A DNA stretch of 64,000 nt from Pseudomonadota bacterium (GTDB lineage: Bacteria; Pseudomonadota; Gammaproteobacteria; Ga0077536). Position 1 is the stretch's first letter; the number at the start of each line of letters is the position of its first letter. Position numbers and translations under genes: made by a program. Positions 1-8,390 of the stretch are shown piece by piece. Below the pieces are notes generated by a model that saw only the letters and a list, made by a program, of their open reading frames with translations, ran no database searches and was not told where the DNA came from. The DNA lies in assembly GCA_016719885.1 (NCBI GenBank), contig JADJYF010000018.1, positions 62,001 through 126,000 on the forward strand, in the 5' to 3' direction.

Positions 1-178
1 GGGCCAGCTCACCGGGCGCGACCGGCCCGAGGCCGACCAGGTGCGACAGCAGCGAGTACTGCGTGGTTTTCAGCCCGGCGCGCGCGAGCTCGGCGTCGTA
101 CAGGCGCGACACGCCGCGCAACAGCTGTCGCAGTTTGAAGTTGGTGCAGCCACGGGGTGGCGACGAGGATGGGCTCAT
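1..178 (-). CDS. MarR-family transcriptional regulator (N-terminal part, cut by window edge)
   Basis: Reading the minus strand from an ATG at 178 gives 59 residues that run off the window. The segment CTNFKLRQLLRGVSRLYDAE (residues 11-30), followed by AGLKTTQYSLLSHL, matches the first dimerisation helix and the start of the winged helix of MarR regulators. These proteins bind a palindrome near their own start and are released by small aromatic or lipophilic ligands or by oxidation. The gene diverges from the P450 at 367, and a strong palindrome lies 7 bp upstream of its start, so it probably represses itself and the P450 unit. The C-terminal two thirds lie outside the window, so the ligand type cannot be judged. 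Confidence 0.8.
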   Translation of the reverse strand, partial: MSPSSSPPRGCTNFKLRQLLRGVSRLYDAELARAGLKTTQYSLLSHLVGLGPVAPGELA

Positions 179-185
179 GGCTGGA

Positions 186-212
186 TTGTAGCTGCAATAG
201 TTGCATATACAA
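186..212. promoter_or_regulatory. Palindromic operator candidate for the MarR regulator
   Basis: Two 12-base arms, TTGTAGCTGCAA (186-197) and TTGCATATACAA (201-212), flank the 3-base centre TAG. Ten of the 12 positions in each arm pair: the outer TTGTA/TACAA and the inner TGCAA/TTGCA are perfect. The size and AT-richness against a GC-rich background, and the position between the divergent marR and P450 starts, fit a MarR dimer site. The function is inferred from position. Confidence 0.65.
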
Positions 213-366
213 GCATGGCGCCACGCGAGCCAGGATTCTCGTGCCGGCTTGATCCCGCTTGGCTGGCGCCCGTGCGATCGCCTCTACACTCGGACCAGCA
301 AGCTCCGCGCTGGCCCGCACCGTTGGCCAGCCTTAGCATAGGCCGACCACAACCCGAGGCATCCCC

Positions 367-1728
367 ATGTCCGTCGTCCAGCCCAGCCACCTTTCCGACC
401 TGCCGTTACCGCCCGCGGTGCCGCTCCTGGAAGGCTACCGGCTGTTGCGGCGCAGCCCGCCCGAAGCGCTGCTGCACATCGCGCGCACCTACGGCGACGT
501 GGTGCGCTGGCGCGGCGTGCAGACCATCTACTGCCTCAATCACCCGGAATACGTGCGCCAGGTGCTGACCCAGTCCTGGCCGCGCTACAGCAAGGACACC
601 ATCGACTACCGCGTGGTCGGCCGCACGTTGGGCAAGGGCCTCGTCACCAACGACGGACCCGACTGGGCCAAGCAGCGGCGCCTCATGCAACCGGTGTTCG
701 CCAATCGCGCCATCGACAAGTTCGACGTCGTCATCAACGACATGACCACCCAGCTCGCCGAGAGCTGGGCGTGCAAGCGCCGCGACGAAACGGTGTGGTT
801 GGAGCGCGACATGAGCCGCGTGACCTTCCAGGTGGTGAGCCGCACGCTGTTCGGCGCCGACATCGACGGCGCCGCCGACGAGATGACCGAGATCCTCGAC
901 ATCGTCAACCAGCATCCCTTGCGCATCACGTCCCTGCTGACCCTCTACCCGTGGCTGCCGGTACCGAGCAACCAGCGCTTCGCGCGTATCAAGGGCCGCC
1001 TCGATGCGATTGTCGATGGCCTGGTCGACCAACGCCGTGCGCAGGGCGACCAGGGACGCGGCGACATCGTCGATCGCCTGCTGGCGGCGCGCGATGCCGA
1101 CACCGGCGAAGGCATGAGCCGTGAGCAGATGCGCGATGAATTGATCACGCTGTTGCTGGCCGGCCACGAAACATCCGCCACTGCCCTGGTGTGGACCTAT
1201 CACCTGCTCGGCCAGCATCCCGACATCGAAGCGCGCCTGGTGGAAGAGCTCGCGCGCGAGCTCGGCGGACGCGCCGCGCAGAGCGCCGATCTGCCGCGCC
1301 TGCCCTATCTGAAACAGGTGGTGCAGGAATCCATGCGTCTGTATCCGCCGGTGTGGGGCATCGCGCGCCGCGCCAACGAAGACGCCGAGTTCGGCGGCTA
1401 CCGGGTGCCGGCCGGCGCCTACATCTCGCTGTCGATGTATGCCCTGCATCGACATCCCGACTACTGGCCCGATGCGGATCGCTTCGATCCGGATCGCTTT
1501 GACCCGAAGCGCAACGAACAGCGGCATTCCTACTGCTACATCCCGTTCTCGGCCGGGCCGCGCGCCTGCATAGGCGCGGGCATGGCGATGCTCGAGATCC
1601 AGCTGGTGCTGGCGCAGCTGCTGCAGCGTTTCCGCGTGACGCCGGTGCCGGGCTACAAGGTCTCGCCGCAGGCAGTGGTGACGTTCAAGACCCGCGCCGG
1701 CATGCCGGTGACGATTGCGCCGCGCTGA
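367..1728 (+). CDS. Cytochrome P450
   Basis: This 453-residue soluble P450 has no membrane anchor, as is typical of bacterial enzymes. It would catalyse O2-dependent monooxygenation of a hydrophobic substrate, with electrons from a separate redox partner that is not in the window. The I-helix oxygen-activation motif AGHETS is at about 265-270, the ExxR motif ESMR at 321-324, and the heme loop FSAGPRACIG at 394-403 with C401 as heme ligand. All hallmark residues are present. The ATG at 367 starts the protein just before the proline-rich N-terminal segment. A thioredoxin-like gene follows 7 bp after its stop, suggesting one transcript, and a MarR-type regulator diverges from it. The substrate cannot be told from sequence; the family resembles fatty-acid or terpene hydroxylases. 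Confidence 0.93.
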   Translation: MSVVQPSHLSDLPLPPAVPLLEGYRLLRRSPPEALLHIARTYGDVVRWRGVQTIYCLNHPEYVRQVLTQSWPRYSKDTIDYRVVGRTLGKGLVTNDGPDWAKQRRLMQPVFANRAIDKFDVVINDMTTQLAESWACKRRDETVWLERDMSRVTFQVVSRTLFGADIDGAADEMTEILDIVNQHPLRITSLLTLYPWLPVPSNQRFARIKGRLDAIVDGLVDQRRAQGDQGRGDIVDRLLAARDADTGEGMSREQMRDELITLLLAGHETSATALVWTYHLLGQHPDIEARLVEELARELGGRAAQSADLPRLPYLKQVVQESMRLYPPVWGIARRANEDAEFGGYRVPAGAYISLSMYALHRHPDYWPDADRFDPDRFDPKRNEQRHSYCYIPFSAGPRACIGAGMAMLEIQLVLAQLLQRFRVTPVPGYKVSPQAVVTFKTRAGMPVTIAPR

Positions 1729-1735
1729 GCCGCCC

Positions 1736-2221
1736 ATGAAACCTCACGCATTCATCGCCCTGTTGTGCGCCGCGCTGCTGCTGCCTGTCGCCGTCCATGC
1801 CGGCGGCGTGGAAGTGCAGGGCCTGGACGGTCGCCGCGCCGGGCTCGGCGAATTCCTCGCCAAGGACAAGTGGACGCTGGTCATGGTGTGGACCACCTAC
1901 TGCGGCGCGTGCCGCAAGCAGTATCCGCTCATCTCCGAGTTCCACGGCAAACACAAGGACAAGGACGCCACCGTGCTCGGCGTGTCACTGGACGGCTACG
2001 GCGAGGGCGAAAAGGTCAAAGCCTACCAGGCCGCCCACCAGCAGAATTTTCCAAGCGTGCTGGCCGACCCCGACGACTTCATCGACAAGTACCAGCGCAC
2101 CACCGGCGAGAAGTTCACCGGCACGCCGACCTATTTGCTGTACGACGCCAAGGGCGCACTGCGCGCCTACATCGATGGCCTGGTGTCGGTGGCGGATATC
2201 GAGGGATATATCAACCGGTAG
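1736..2221 (+). CDS. Exported thioredoxin-fold (TlpA/redoxin-like) protein
   Basis: A 161-residue protein with an N-terminal signal peptide (hydrophobic residues 5-20 ending VHAGG) and a thioredoxin fold. The redox motif CGAC is at residues 56-59 after the strand LVMVWTTY, and a cis-proline segment GTPTYLLYD lies further on. Periplasmic proteins of this type reduce or exchange disulfides, for example in cytochrome maturation or oxidative defence. An in-frame start 21 bases upstream exists inside the P450 gene. The ATG at 1736 is preferred because it directly precedes the signal peptide. It is probably co-transcribed with the P450, but a functional link to that cytosolic enzyme is unclear. The stop codon lies in the start of a palindromic repeat. 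Confidence 0.82.
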   Translation: MKPHAFIALLCAALLLPVAVHAGGVEVQGLDGRRAGLGEFLAKDKWTLVMVWTTYCGACRKQYPLISEFHGKHKDKDATVLGVSLDGYGEGEKVKAYQAAHQQNFPSVLADPDDFIDKYQRTTGEKFTGTPTYLLYDAKGALRAYIDGLVSVADIEGYINR

Positions 2222-2298
2222 GTGCGAATTCATTCGCACATTGGATGCAGCGCGAGGCACCCAGCCGCGTCACCGAATGTGCGAATGAATTCGCACCT
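2220..2298. repeat. REP-type inverted pair of palindromes between convergent genes
   Basis: A 23-base arm (2220-2242) recurs in perfect inverted orientation at 2276-2298 around a 33-base spacer. Each arm is itself a hairpin, GTGCGAAT-TC-ATTCGCAC. This paired arrangement of palindromic units is what defines REP/BIME elements. It sits between the ends of the thioredoxin-like gene (plus) and ribA (minus), where it could also stop transcription from both sides. No poly-T run accompanies it, so the terminator role is only a possibility. Confidence 0.8.
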
Positions 2299-2314
2299 TC
2301 GAAGAAGACCGCGG

Positions 2315-3205
2315 TTACAAATCCTCCGGCATCATGTGGCCCTTGGCGCGCTTGGCGCGCATGTAGCGCAGGTTGTGCTCGCACACGCCGACTACCAGGG
2401 ACACCGTGGCGCTGACCGGCTGGCCGTTGTCTTCGAGCTGGCGGCGCTTGTCCGGGTTGTTGGACAACAGGCGGATGGCGCGGCCGCCGAGCAGATGCCG
2501 CAGCACGATGGCGGCATCACTGAAATCGCGGGAATCTTCCGGCAGGCCGAGCGCGGTATTGGCCTGGTAGGTGTTGTGGCCGCCGTCCTGCAGCAGGTAG
2601 GTGACGGCCTTGGCCCACAGGCCGATACCGCGCCCTTCGTGGCCGCTCATGTACACCACCGCGCCCTCGCCGTCGGCCTTGATCTGTTCGAAGGCGCTGT
2701 CCAGCTGCGGACCGCAGTCGCAGCGCCGCGAACCGAACACATCGCCGGTCAGGCAGCACGAATGGATGCGCACCAGCGGCGCGCGTGCGTCGCGAAAGCC
2801 CGGTAGAGCGAACACCGAGTTGACCGACATCGAGCTGTGCATCAACTCGCGGATGGCCTCGGCGCCGCCATCGCGCGCGGCGTCTTGCACCGCCGACAGC
2901 TCGGTGCGGCGCACGAAGGGATACCACTCCAGCATCACTTCCTCGCCGGCGATCAGGCGCGGTATCGGCACCGGGCCCAGCACCGAAATGAATGCGCCGG
3001 CCGCGCCCGAAGGCACCACCTCGGCATTGCGGTCGAGGGTGACCAGCAGGCGGTCGCTCTCGAGTTGAACGCGGATTGATTTATCAACGTAACTGAACAA
3101 CACCACTTCTCCGATAGGCGCCGGTCGGGCGGCGCATTCACAAGTTGAGGTTCTACGGTCGAAAGGCAGCGACGGATCGCGGCGCGCCGCGACGGGAGCA
3201 GACAT
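2315..3205 (-). CDS. ribA: GTP cyclohydrolase II, long form
   Basis: It opens the imidazole ring of GTP to give the first pyrimidine intermediate of riboflavin synthesis. The zinc site is visible as HSCCLTGDVFGSRRCDCG with C151, C162 and C164 as probable ligands, followed by the GHEGRGIGL segment near 188-196 and an SNNPDK segment near the C-terminus. At 296 residues it is about 100 longer than the E. coli enzyme. The extra N-terminal part contains no recognisable DHBP synthase motifs. No other rib gene is nearby. It faces the REP pair downstream, and the meaB gene lies 54 bp upstream on the same strand. The start ATG at 3205 is the furthest one; a shorter form is possible. Confidence 0.9.
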   Translation of the reverse strand: MSAPVAARRDPSLPFDRRTSTCECAARPAPIGEVVLFSYVDKSIRVQLESDRLLVTLDRNAEVVPSGAAGAFISVLGPVPIPRLIAGEEVMLEWYPFVRRTELSAVQDAARDGGAEAIRELMHSSMSVNSVFALPGFRDARAPLVRIHSCCLTGDVFGSRRCDCGPQLDSAFEQIKADGEGAVVYMSGHEGRGIGLWAKAVTYLLQDGGHNTYQANTALGLPEDSRDFSDAAIVLRHLLGGRAIRLLSNNPDKRRQLEDNGQPVSATVSLVVGVCEHNLRYMRAKRAKGHMMPEDL

Positions 3206-3259
3206 TTCGGGCGGCTGGCACGGCGAGCCTGCGACCCGCCCTCTCCCATGGAAGATGGT

Positions 3260-4177
3260 TTATCGCGGCGGATATTCCAAGCCGGCCACCACCGCATGAT
3301 AGGCGCTGGCGACGTCGGCGTCCCATAGCGCGTCGTCGCCGGCCTCCGTGACTTCGGCCAAACGCCGCGTTACCAGCGCGCGCACATGGGCCCGGCGTCG
3401 CGCGCGCCGCGCCGCCGTCGGGTCGAGATGGCGCGCGCGCCACGCGCGATGCGCCTCGCAGGCGGCATCGAGTTCAGTGATGCCGTCACCGGCCAGGGCC
3501 GAGGCCAGCACCACCGGCGGCTGCCAGTCGTCGCTGCCCTGCGAATGACGCAGCACCGAGGCTATTTCGGCGACCATCTCCTTGGCGCCCGGCCGATCCG
3601 CCTTGTTGATGACGTAGATGTCGCCGGTCTCGAGGATGCCGGCCTTGACCGCCTGCACCATGTCGCCCGCGCCGGGCATCAGCACCACCACCAGGGTGTC
3701 AACCAACTCGCGCACTTCGTACTGGCTCTGGCCCGCACCGACGGTCTCGACGATCACATCGTCGAAATCGTGGGTTTCGAGCAGCGCCAGCACGTTGGCG
3801 ATATTGTCGGCCAGGCCGTCGCGCGCGCGGCGGCTGGCCAGCGAACGCACGAACAGCTCGGCGTCGTCGCCATGGGCGTCGATACGGATGCGATCGCCGA
3901 GGATCGCGCCCTGGCTGTAGGGACTGCTGGGGTCAATGGCGACCACGCCGACGCGACGCGCATGCGCGAGCCGTGCGTTGACGAAACGCCCGACCAGCGA
4001 ACTCTTGCCGACGCCCGCCGGGCCGGTGATGCCACAGCGCCACACGTCGCGCGCCGGCTGCGCTTCGCCGTCCAGCACCGCCAGCGCCTCGGCGACGCTG
4101 GCGTCGGCGATGCGCGACAGCGCGCGACCCAGCGCGCGGCGATTGATGGGCGCGCGCGGCGCCTCGGCGAACGTCAC
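3260..4177 (-). CDS. meaB: MeaB-type GTPase chaperone of methylmalonyl-CoA mutase
   Basis: A 305-residue G3E-family GTPase with P-loop GPAGVGKS at residues 52-59, the DPSSPYSQGAILGDRIR segment characteristic of MeaB/ArgK, and the guanine-specificity motif NKAD. In known systems it uses GTP hydrolysis to gate adenosylcobalamin loading and protects the mutase from inactivation. Its start overlaps the stop of the B12-binding subunit gene by 4 bases (ATGA), so the three mutase genes are translationally coupled in the order catalytic subunit, B12 subunit, MeaB. This is a cytosolic protein and the assignment is secure. Confidence 0.93.
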   Translation of the reverse strand: MTFAEAPRAPINRRALGRALSRIADASVAEALAVLDGEAQPARDVWRCGITGPAGVGKSSLVGRFVNARLAHARRVGVVAIDPSSPYSQGAILGDRIRIDAHGDDAELFVRSLASRRARDGLADNIANVLALLETHDFDDVIVETVGAGQSQYEVRELVDTLVVVLMPGAGDMVQAVKAGILETGDIYVINKADRPGAKEMVAEIASVLRHSQGSDDWQPPVVLASALAGDGITELDAACEAHRAWRARHLDPTAARRARRRAHVRALVTRRLAEVTEAGDDALWDADVASAYHAVVAGLEYPPR

Positions 4178-4575
4178 GCGAGCCTCCGCGCGACCTCGTT
4201 CACCACCTCGGCGAGGCTCATCTCGCTGTCGAACACGCAGTCGACGCCGCTGTCCTTGAGCGCGTCCCAGTCGGCGCGCGGAATGGTGCCGCCGACGAAC
4301 AGCGCGACGTCGTCGGCGTGTTCACGCTTCAAGGCCTCGGCGGTGAGTTTGACCAATTCGAGGTGACTGCCCGACAGGATGCTCAAGCCGACCGCGTCGA
4401 CGTTTTCCTCGGCCGCGACCCGCGCGATGTAATCGGGCGTCTTGCGCAGCCCGGTGTAGATCACCTCGGCGCCGGCATCGCGCAGGGCCAGGGCGATGAC
4501 CTTGGCGCCGACGTCGTGGCCGTCCAGGCCGGGCTTGGCGATGAGAATGCGTTTACCCTGCAGTTGCGTCGTCAT
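4174..4575 (-). CDS. Methylmalonyl-CoA mutase, B12-binding subunit
   Basis: A 133-residue stand-alone cobalamin-binding domain. The base-off/His-on motif DGHDVG is at residues 18-23 with H20 as the lower cobalt ligand, followed by the SILSGSHL and FVGGTIP segments of this fold. It pairs with the catalytic chain encoded immediately upstream to interconvert methylmalonyl-CoA and succinyl-CoA in propionate, odd-chain and branched-chain catabolism. An upstream in-frame ATG at 4608 lies inside the preceding gene. The ATG at 4575, which overlaps the preceding stop as TGATG, is the expected start. In many bacteria this domain is fused to the catalytic chain; here it is separate. Confidence 0.93.
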   Translation of the reverse strand: MTTQLQGKRILIAKPGLDGHDVGAKVIALALRDAGAEVIYTGLRKTPDYIARVAAEENVDAVGLSILSGSHLELVKLTAEALKREHADDVALFVGGTIPRADWDALKDSGVDCVFDSEMSLAEVVNEVARRLA

Positions 4576-6254
4576 CAGAGTTTCACCGGTTCCACGAATT
4601 CGCCCCATTGCTGTTTCAAGCGCTCGACCATTTCACCGACGGTCACGTAGGCGTGGCAGCAGTCGACGAGGTAGGGCATGAGATTTTCACTGTGGTCGCG
4701 CGCGGCCTTGTCGAGCGTGGCGAGCGCGCGCTCGGCGGCGGCGGCGTCGCGCTCGTCGCGGATCTTCTCGTACTTGCGCATGACCTCGGCCGAAGTGCTG
4801 GCACTGCTCGCGAAGACTTCACCGACCTGCTTGTCTTCCTTGTCGTTCTTGAAGCGATTGACGCCCACCACCACCGACTCGCCGGAATCGATACGCGACT
4901 TGCGCTCGTGGGCGCTGCGCGCGATGCGTCGTTGCAGGTAGCCGTCCTCGATGGCCTTCACCACGCCGCCATAGTCGGCTATTTCGCGGATCACGCCTTC
5001 GATGGCGACTTCCATTTCATCAGTCAGGTATTCGACATAGTGGCTGCCGCCCAGCGGGTCAACGCTGTCGGCGATGCCGCTCTCGTAGGCGATCACCTGC
5101 TGGGTGCGCAGGGCAAGTTCCGCGCTTTGTTCGGTCGGCAGCTGGAACGCTTCGTCGTAGGCGCAGGTGAACACCGACTGCGCGCCGCCCAAGGTCGCGG
5201 CCATGGTCTCGACGGCGACGCGCACCACGTTGTTGTAAGGCTGCGCGGCGGTCAGCGACGAGCCGCCACACACCACGCCGAAACGAAATTGCTGAGCACG
5301 CTCGGTGCGCGCGCCATAGCGCTCCTTCATGAGCCGCGCCCACAGCCGGCGCGCGGCGCGGAACTTGGCGACTTCCTCGAAAAAATTCATATGCACGTAG
5401 AAGAAGAACGACAGGCTCTGGGCGAAGCGTTCGAGGTCAGCGCCGCGCGACAGCAATTCGTCGACGTAGGCCAGGCCGTTGGCAAGCGTGAAGCCCATTT
5501 CCTCGACCGCGCTCGAGCCGGCGTCACGCACGTGGGCGCCGGCGATGCTGATGGGATTGAAGCGTGGCGCTTCCTGGTTGGCGTACACGATGCTGTCCGC
5601 CACCAGGCGCAGCGCCGGCCGCACCGGGAAGATCCAGGTGCCGCGCGCCACGTATTCCTTGAGGATGTCATTCTGGATGGTGCCGGTCAGCTTGGCGCGC
5701 GGCACACCGGCCTTGTCGGCGGCGGCGAGGTACATGGCGAAAATCATCGCCGCCGTGCCGTTGATGGTGAACGAGGTCGAGACCTTGGATAAATCGATGT
5801 CGCGGAACAGGGTTTCCATGTCCGACAGGTTGGAGATCGATACACCGACCTTGCCGACTTCCGAGCGGGCCATCGGGTCGATGGGGTCGTAGCCACACTG
5901 GGTGGGCAGGTCGAGCGCCACCGACAGGCCGGTCTGGCCGCGTTCCAACAGGAATCGATAGCGTTCGTTGGACTCCTCGGCGCTGCCGAAGCCCGAGTAC
6001 TGGCGGAAGGTCCACAGCCGCCCACGATAGCCGTCCTCGAAAATACCCCGCGTAAAGGGGTATTCTCCCGGCGCCGAATCGTCGGGAGCACGGCGCATGG
6101 CGGGTGTCGCCACGGCGGGGACCTCGATACCGGAGGGTGTGGTGCGGCGCGCGGCGCTGCCGGCCTGCGCTTCGGACTTGGATTGACTCATGGTGATGGC
6201 CTGGTTCGATACGGCGACGGTGGCTGACGCCACCGGAGCGCTGGATACTTCCAT
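4575..6254 (-). CDS. Methylmalonyl-CoA mutase, catalytic subunit
   Basis: A 559-residue TIM-barrel chain of acyl-CoA mutase. Supporting segments are YPFTRGIF, TFRQYSGFG with ESNERYRFLL, LDLPTQCGYDP, TSFTINGTAA and GGSSLTAAQPYNN. It ends just before the length at which fused mutases enter their B12 domain, and that domain is supplied by the next gene. With adenosylcobalamin it rearranges methylmalonyl-CoA to succinyl-CoA. The first ATG (6254) has a GGTGG stretch upstream and is used here. ATG 6191 would remove a low-complexity 21-residue N-terminus and is also plausible. An isobutyryl-CoA or ethylmalonyl-CoA mutase cannot be ruled out by eye. Confidence 0.92.
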   Translation of the reverse strand: MEVSSAPVASATVAVSNQAITMSQSKSEAQAGSAARRTTPSGIEVPAVATPAMRRAPDDSAPGEYPFTRGIFEDGYRGRLWTFRQYSGFGSAEESNERYRFLLERGQTGLSVALDLPTQCGYDPIDPMARSEVGKVGVSISNLSDMETLFRDIDLSKVSTSFTINGTAAMIFAMYLAAADKAGVPRAKLTGTIQNDILKEYVARGTWIFPVRPALRLVADSIVYANQEAPRFNPISIAGAHVRDAGSSAVEEMGFTLANGLAYVDELLSRGADLERFAQSLSFFFYVHMNFFEEVAKFRAARRLWARLMKERYGARTERAQQFRFGVVCGGSSLTAAQPYNNVVRVAVETMAATLGGAQSVFTCAYDEAFQLPTEQSAELALRTQQVIAYESGIADSVDPLGGSHYVEYLTDEMEVAIEGVIREIADYGGVVKAIEDGYLQRRIARSAHERKSRIDSGESVVVGVNRFKNDKEDKQVGEVFASSASTSAEVMRKYEKIRDERDAAAAERALATLDKAARDHSENLMPYLVDCCHAYVTVGEMVERLKQQWGEFVEPVKL

Positions 6255-6484
6255 AGCACCACCGGCGATTCAAGCTACGAGGAAGTGTGTCCGAAAAACA
6301 GACACCGGCGTGATGGCGGTCAACTCGACAGGCTCGAATTGCCCCACACTGCCGATGTTCTGCGACCGTTCACGAGGACGGCCGACGCGGACCGCTGCCG
6401 ATTCGGGCATGCCGGCCGCGTAGTGCGTGGCCATGGCCGACTGCGCGATGCAGTTTACGAGTAACGGTTGAACGACAGGACACG

Positions 6485-6515
6485 CGGCTCCCAGAGTGCC
6501 GCCGCGTGGGAGCCG
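6485..6515 (+). promoter_or_regulatory. Leader hairpin covering the kup ribosome-binding site
   Basis: CGGCTCCCA (6485-6493) pairs perfectly with TGGGAGCCG (6507-6515) around a 13-base loop. The 3' arm contains GGGAG (6508-6512), the likely Shine-Dalgarno of kup, 5 bases before the ATG at 6518. If folded in the mRNA, the stem would hide the ribosome-binding site. Function is inferred. Confidence 0.5.
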
Positions 6516-6517
6516 GG

Positions 6518-8380
6518 ATGCACGACAAGAAAGAATTGAAGGCGCTGATGCTCGGCGCCATCGGTGTGGTCTACGGCGACATCGGCACCAGCCCCCTCTA
6601 CGCCCTGAAGGAGACCCTGAGCGGCAGCCATGCCCTGGGCCTCGATGAACCGCGCGTGCTCGGCGTGCTGTCGCTGATCTTCTGGGCCGTGATGATGCTG
6701 GTCACCATCAAGTACGTGACCTTGATCATGCGCGCCGACAACCGCGGCGAAGGCGGCAGCCTCGCCTTGCTGGCGCTGGTGGCCGACGCGCTCAAGAACT
6801 CCAAGCGACGGGTGTGGGTGGTCGGCGTGCTCGGCATCTTCGCCGCCGCGCTGTTCTACGGCGACAGCATGATCACGCCGGCCATCTCGGTGTTGAGCGC
6901 GGTGGAAGGCATGAAAATCATCGCGCCGCATTTCGGCCCGGCGGTGATCCCCACCACGGCCGCGATCCTGACCGGCCTGTTCTGGATCCAGAAACGCGGC
7001 ACCGGCACGGTCGGCTTGTGGTTCGGCCCGATCATGTGCCTGTGGTTCGCGACCCTTGCGCTGCTCGGCGCGCGCCAGATCATCAGCAATCCGGCCGTGC
7101 TCTATGCCATCAACCCGCTCTACGCCATCAAGCTCATTGTCGCCCATCCGCACCAGACCTTCCTCGGCCTCGGTGCGGTGGTGCTGGCGGTGACCGGAGG
7201 CGAGGCGCTGTATACCGACATGGGCCATTTCGGCCGCAGGCCCATCCGCCTGAGCTGGTTCACCTTCGTCATGCCGGCGCTGCTGCTCAACTACTTCGGC
7301 CAGGGCGCGCTGCTGCTGGCCAATCCCGACGCGCTGGAGAATCCGTTCTTCCTGCTGGCGCCGGACTGGGCGCTGGTGCCGCTGGTGGTGCTGGCGACGA
7401 TGGCGACGGTGATCGCGTCGCAGGCCGTGATCTCGGGCGCGTTCTCGGTGGCACGCCAGGCCATTCAACTCGGCTACCTGCCACGTATGCAGATCGTGCA
7501 CACCTCGGGCCACGCGCAAGGACAGATCTACGTGCCCTTCACCAACTGGACGCTGTACCTCGCGGTGATGGCGCTGGTCATCGGATTCCAATCCTCCAGC
7601 AACCTCGCCGCCGCCTACGGCATCGCCGTCACCGGCACCATGCTCATCGATACCATCCTCATCACTTTCGTGATGATCTTGATCTGGAAATGGCCACGTT
7701 GGCAGATTGCCACGCTGTGCGGCTTCCTGTTGGCCATCGATTTCTGTTTCCTGGCGTCCAACTCGCTCAAGATCCTGCAGGGCGGCTGGTTCCCGCTGGT
7801 GGTGGGCCTCGGCTCGTTCACGGTACTGACCACCTGGAAGCGCGGCCGTGCGCTGGTGTTCGACAAGATGGTCGAGCAGAGCGTGCCGCTCGATGCGCTG
7901 TTGATGTCGGTCAACGAGATCCATCGCGTCGAAGGCGTGGCGGTGTTCATGACCGGCAGCCGCTTCGGCGCGCCGACCGCGCTGCTGCACAATCTCAAGC
8001 ACAACAAGATCCTGCACGAGCGCGTGTTCCTGGTGACCATCGTCACCACCGACACACCCTACGTGACGCGCGAGGAGCGCGTGGAATACACCATCCTCGG
8101 CCACGGCTTTTACCGCCTGGTGGTGCGCTTCGGCTTCATGGAGCATCCCGACCTGCCGGAAGCCCTGGCCGAGCTCAAGCAATACGGCCACCACCTGAAG
8201 ATGATGGAAACCACGTTCTATCTCAGCCGCGAAGTGATCGTGCCGACCTTGAAGCACGGCATGGCGCTATGGCGGGAAAGGCTGTTCGCCTTCATGAGCA
8301 AGAACGCGATGTCGGCCTACGAATTCTTCCGCATTCCGACCGACAGGGTGGTGGAAATCGGTACTCAGCTAGAAATTTGA
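6518..8380 (+). CDS. kup: KUP/HAK/KT-family potassium uptake permease
   Basis: A 620-residue inner-membrane K+/H+ symporter. The family signature GVVYGDIGTSPLYALKE stands at residues 13-29, followed by about a dozen hydrophobic segments up to roughly residue 450 and a soluble C-terminal domain ending near VVEIGTQLEI. The length is typical of bacterial Kup. A GTG at 6506 is in frame. ATG 6518 is preferred because GGGAG lies 5 bases upstream and the protein then starts with the usual charged MHDKKELK tail. The gene is monocistronic here. Its leader carries a hairpin that could control translation, and two REP units follow its stop. Confidence 0.95.
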   Translation: MHDKKELKALMLGAIGVVYGDIGTSPLYALKETLSGSHALGLDEPRVLGVLSLIFWAVMMLVTIKYVTLIMRADNRGEGGSLALLALVADALKNSKRRVWVVGVLGIFAAALFYGDSMITPAISVLSAVEGMKIIAPHFGPAVIPTTAAILTGLFWIQKRGTGTVGLWFGPIMCLWFATLALLGARQIISNPAVLYAINPLYAIKLIVAHPHQTFLGLGAVVLAVTGGEALYTDMGHFGRRPIRLSWFTFVMPALLLNYFGQGALLLANPDALENPFFLLAPDWALVPLVVLATMATVIASQAVISGAFSVARQAIQLGYLPRMQIVHTSGHAQGQIYVPFTNWTLYLAVMALVIGFQSSSNLAAAYGIAVTGTMLIDTILITFVMILIWKWPRWQIATLCGFLLAIDFCFLASNSLKILQGGWFPLVVGLGSFTVLTTWKRGRALVFDKMVEQSVPLDALLMSVNEIHRVEGVAVFMTGSRFGAPTALLHNLKHNKILHERVFLVTIVTTDTPYVTREERVEYTILGHGFYRLVVRFGFMEHPDLPEALAELKQYGHHLKMMETTFYLSREVIVPTLKHGMALWRERLFAFMSKNAMSAYEFFRIPTDRVVEIGTQLEI

Positions 8381-8390
8381 GGAGCTGATG

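Noticed and set aside
6455..8257. 600-residue open frame opposite kup
   Set aside because: Kup has a clear family signature; the opposite frame is His/Arg/Gln-rich without motifs.
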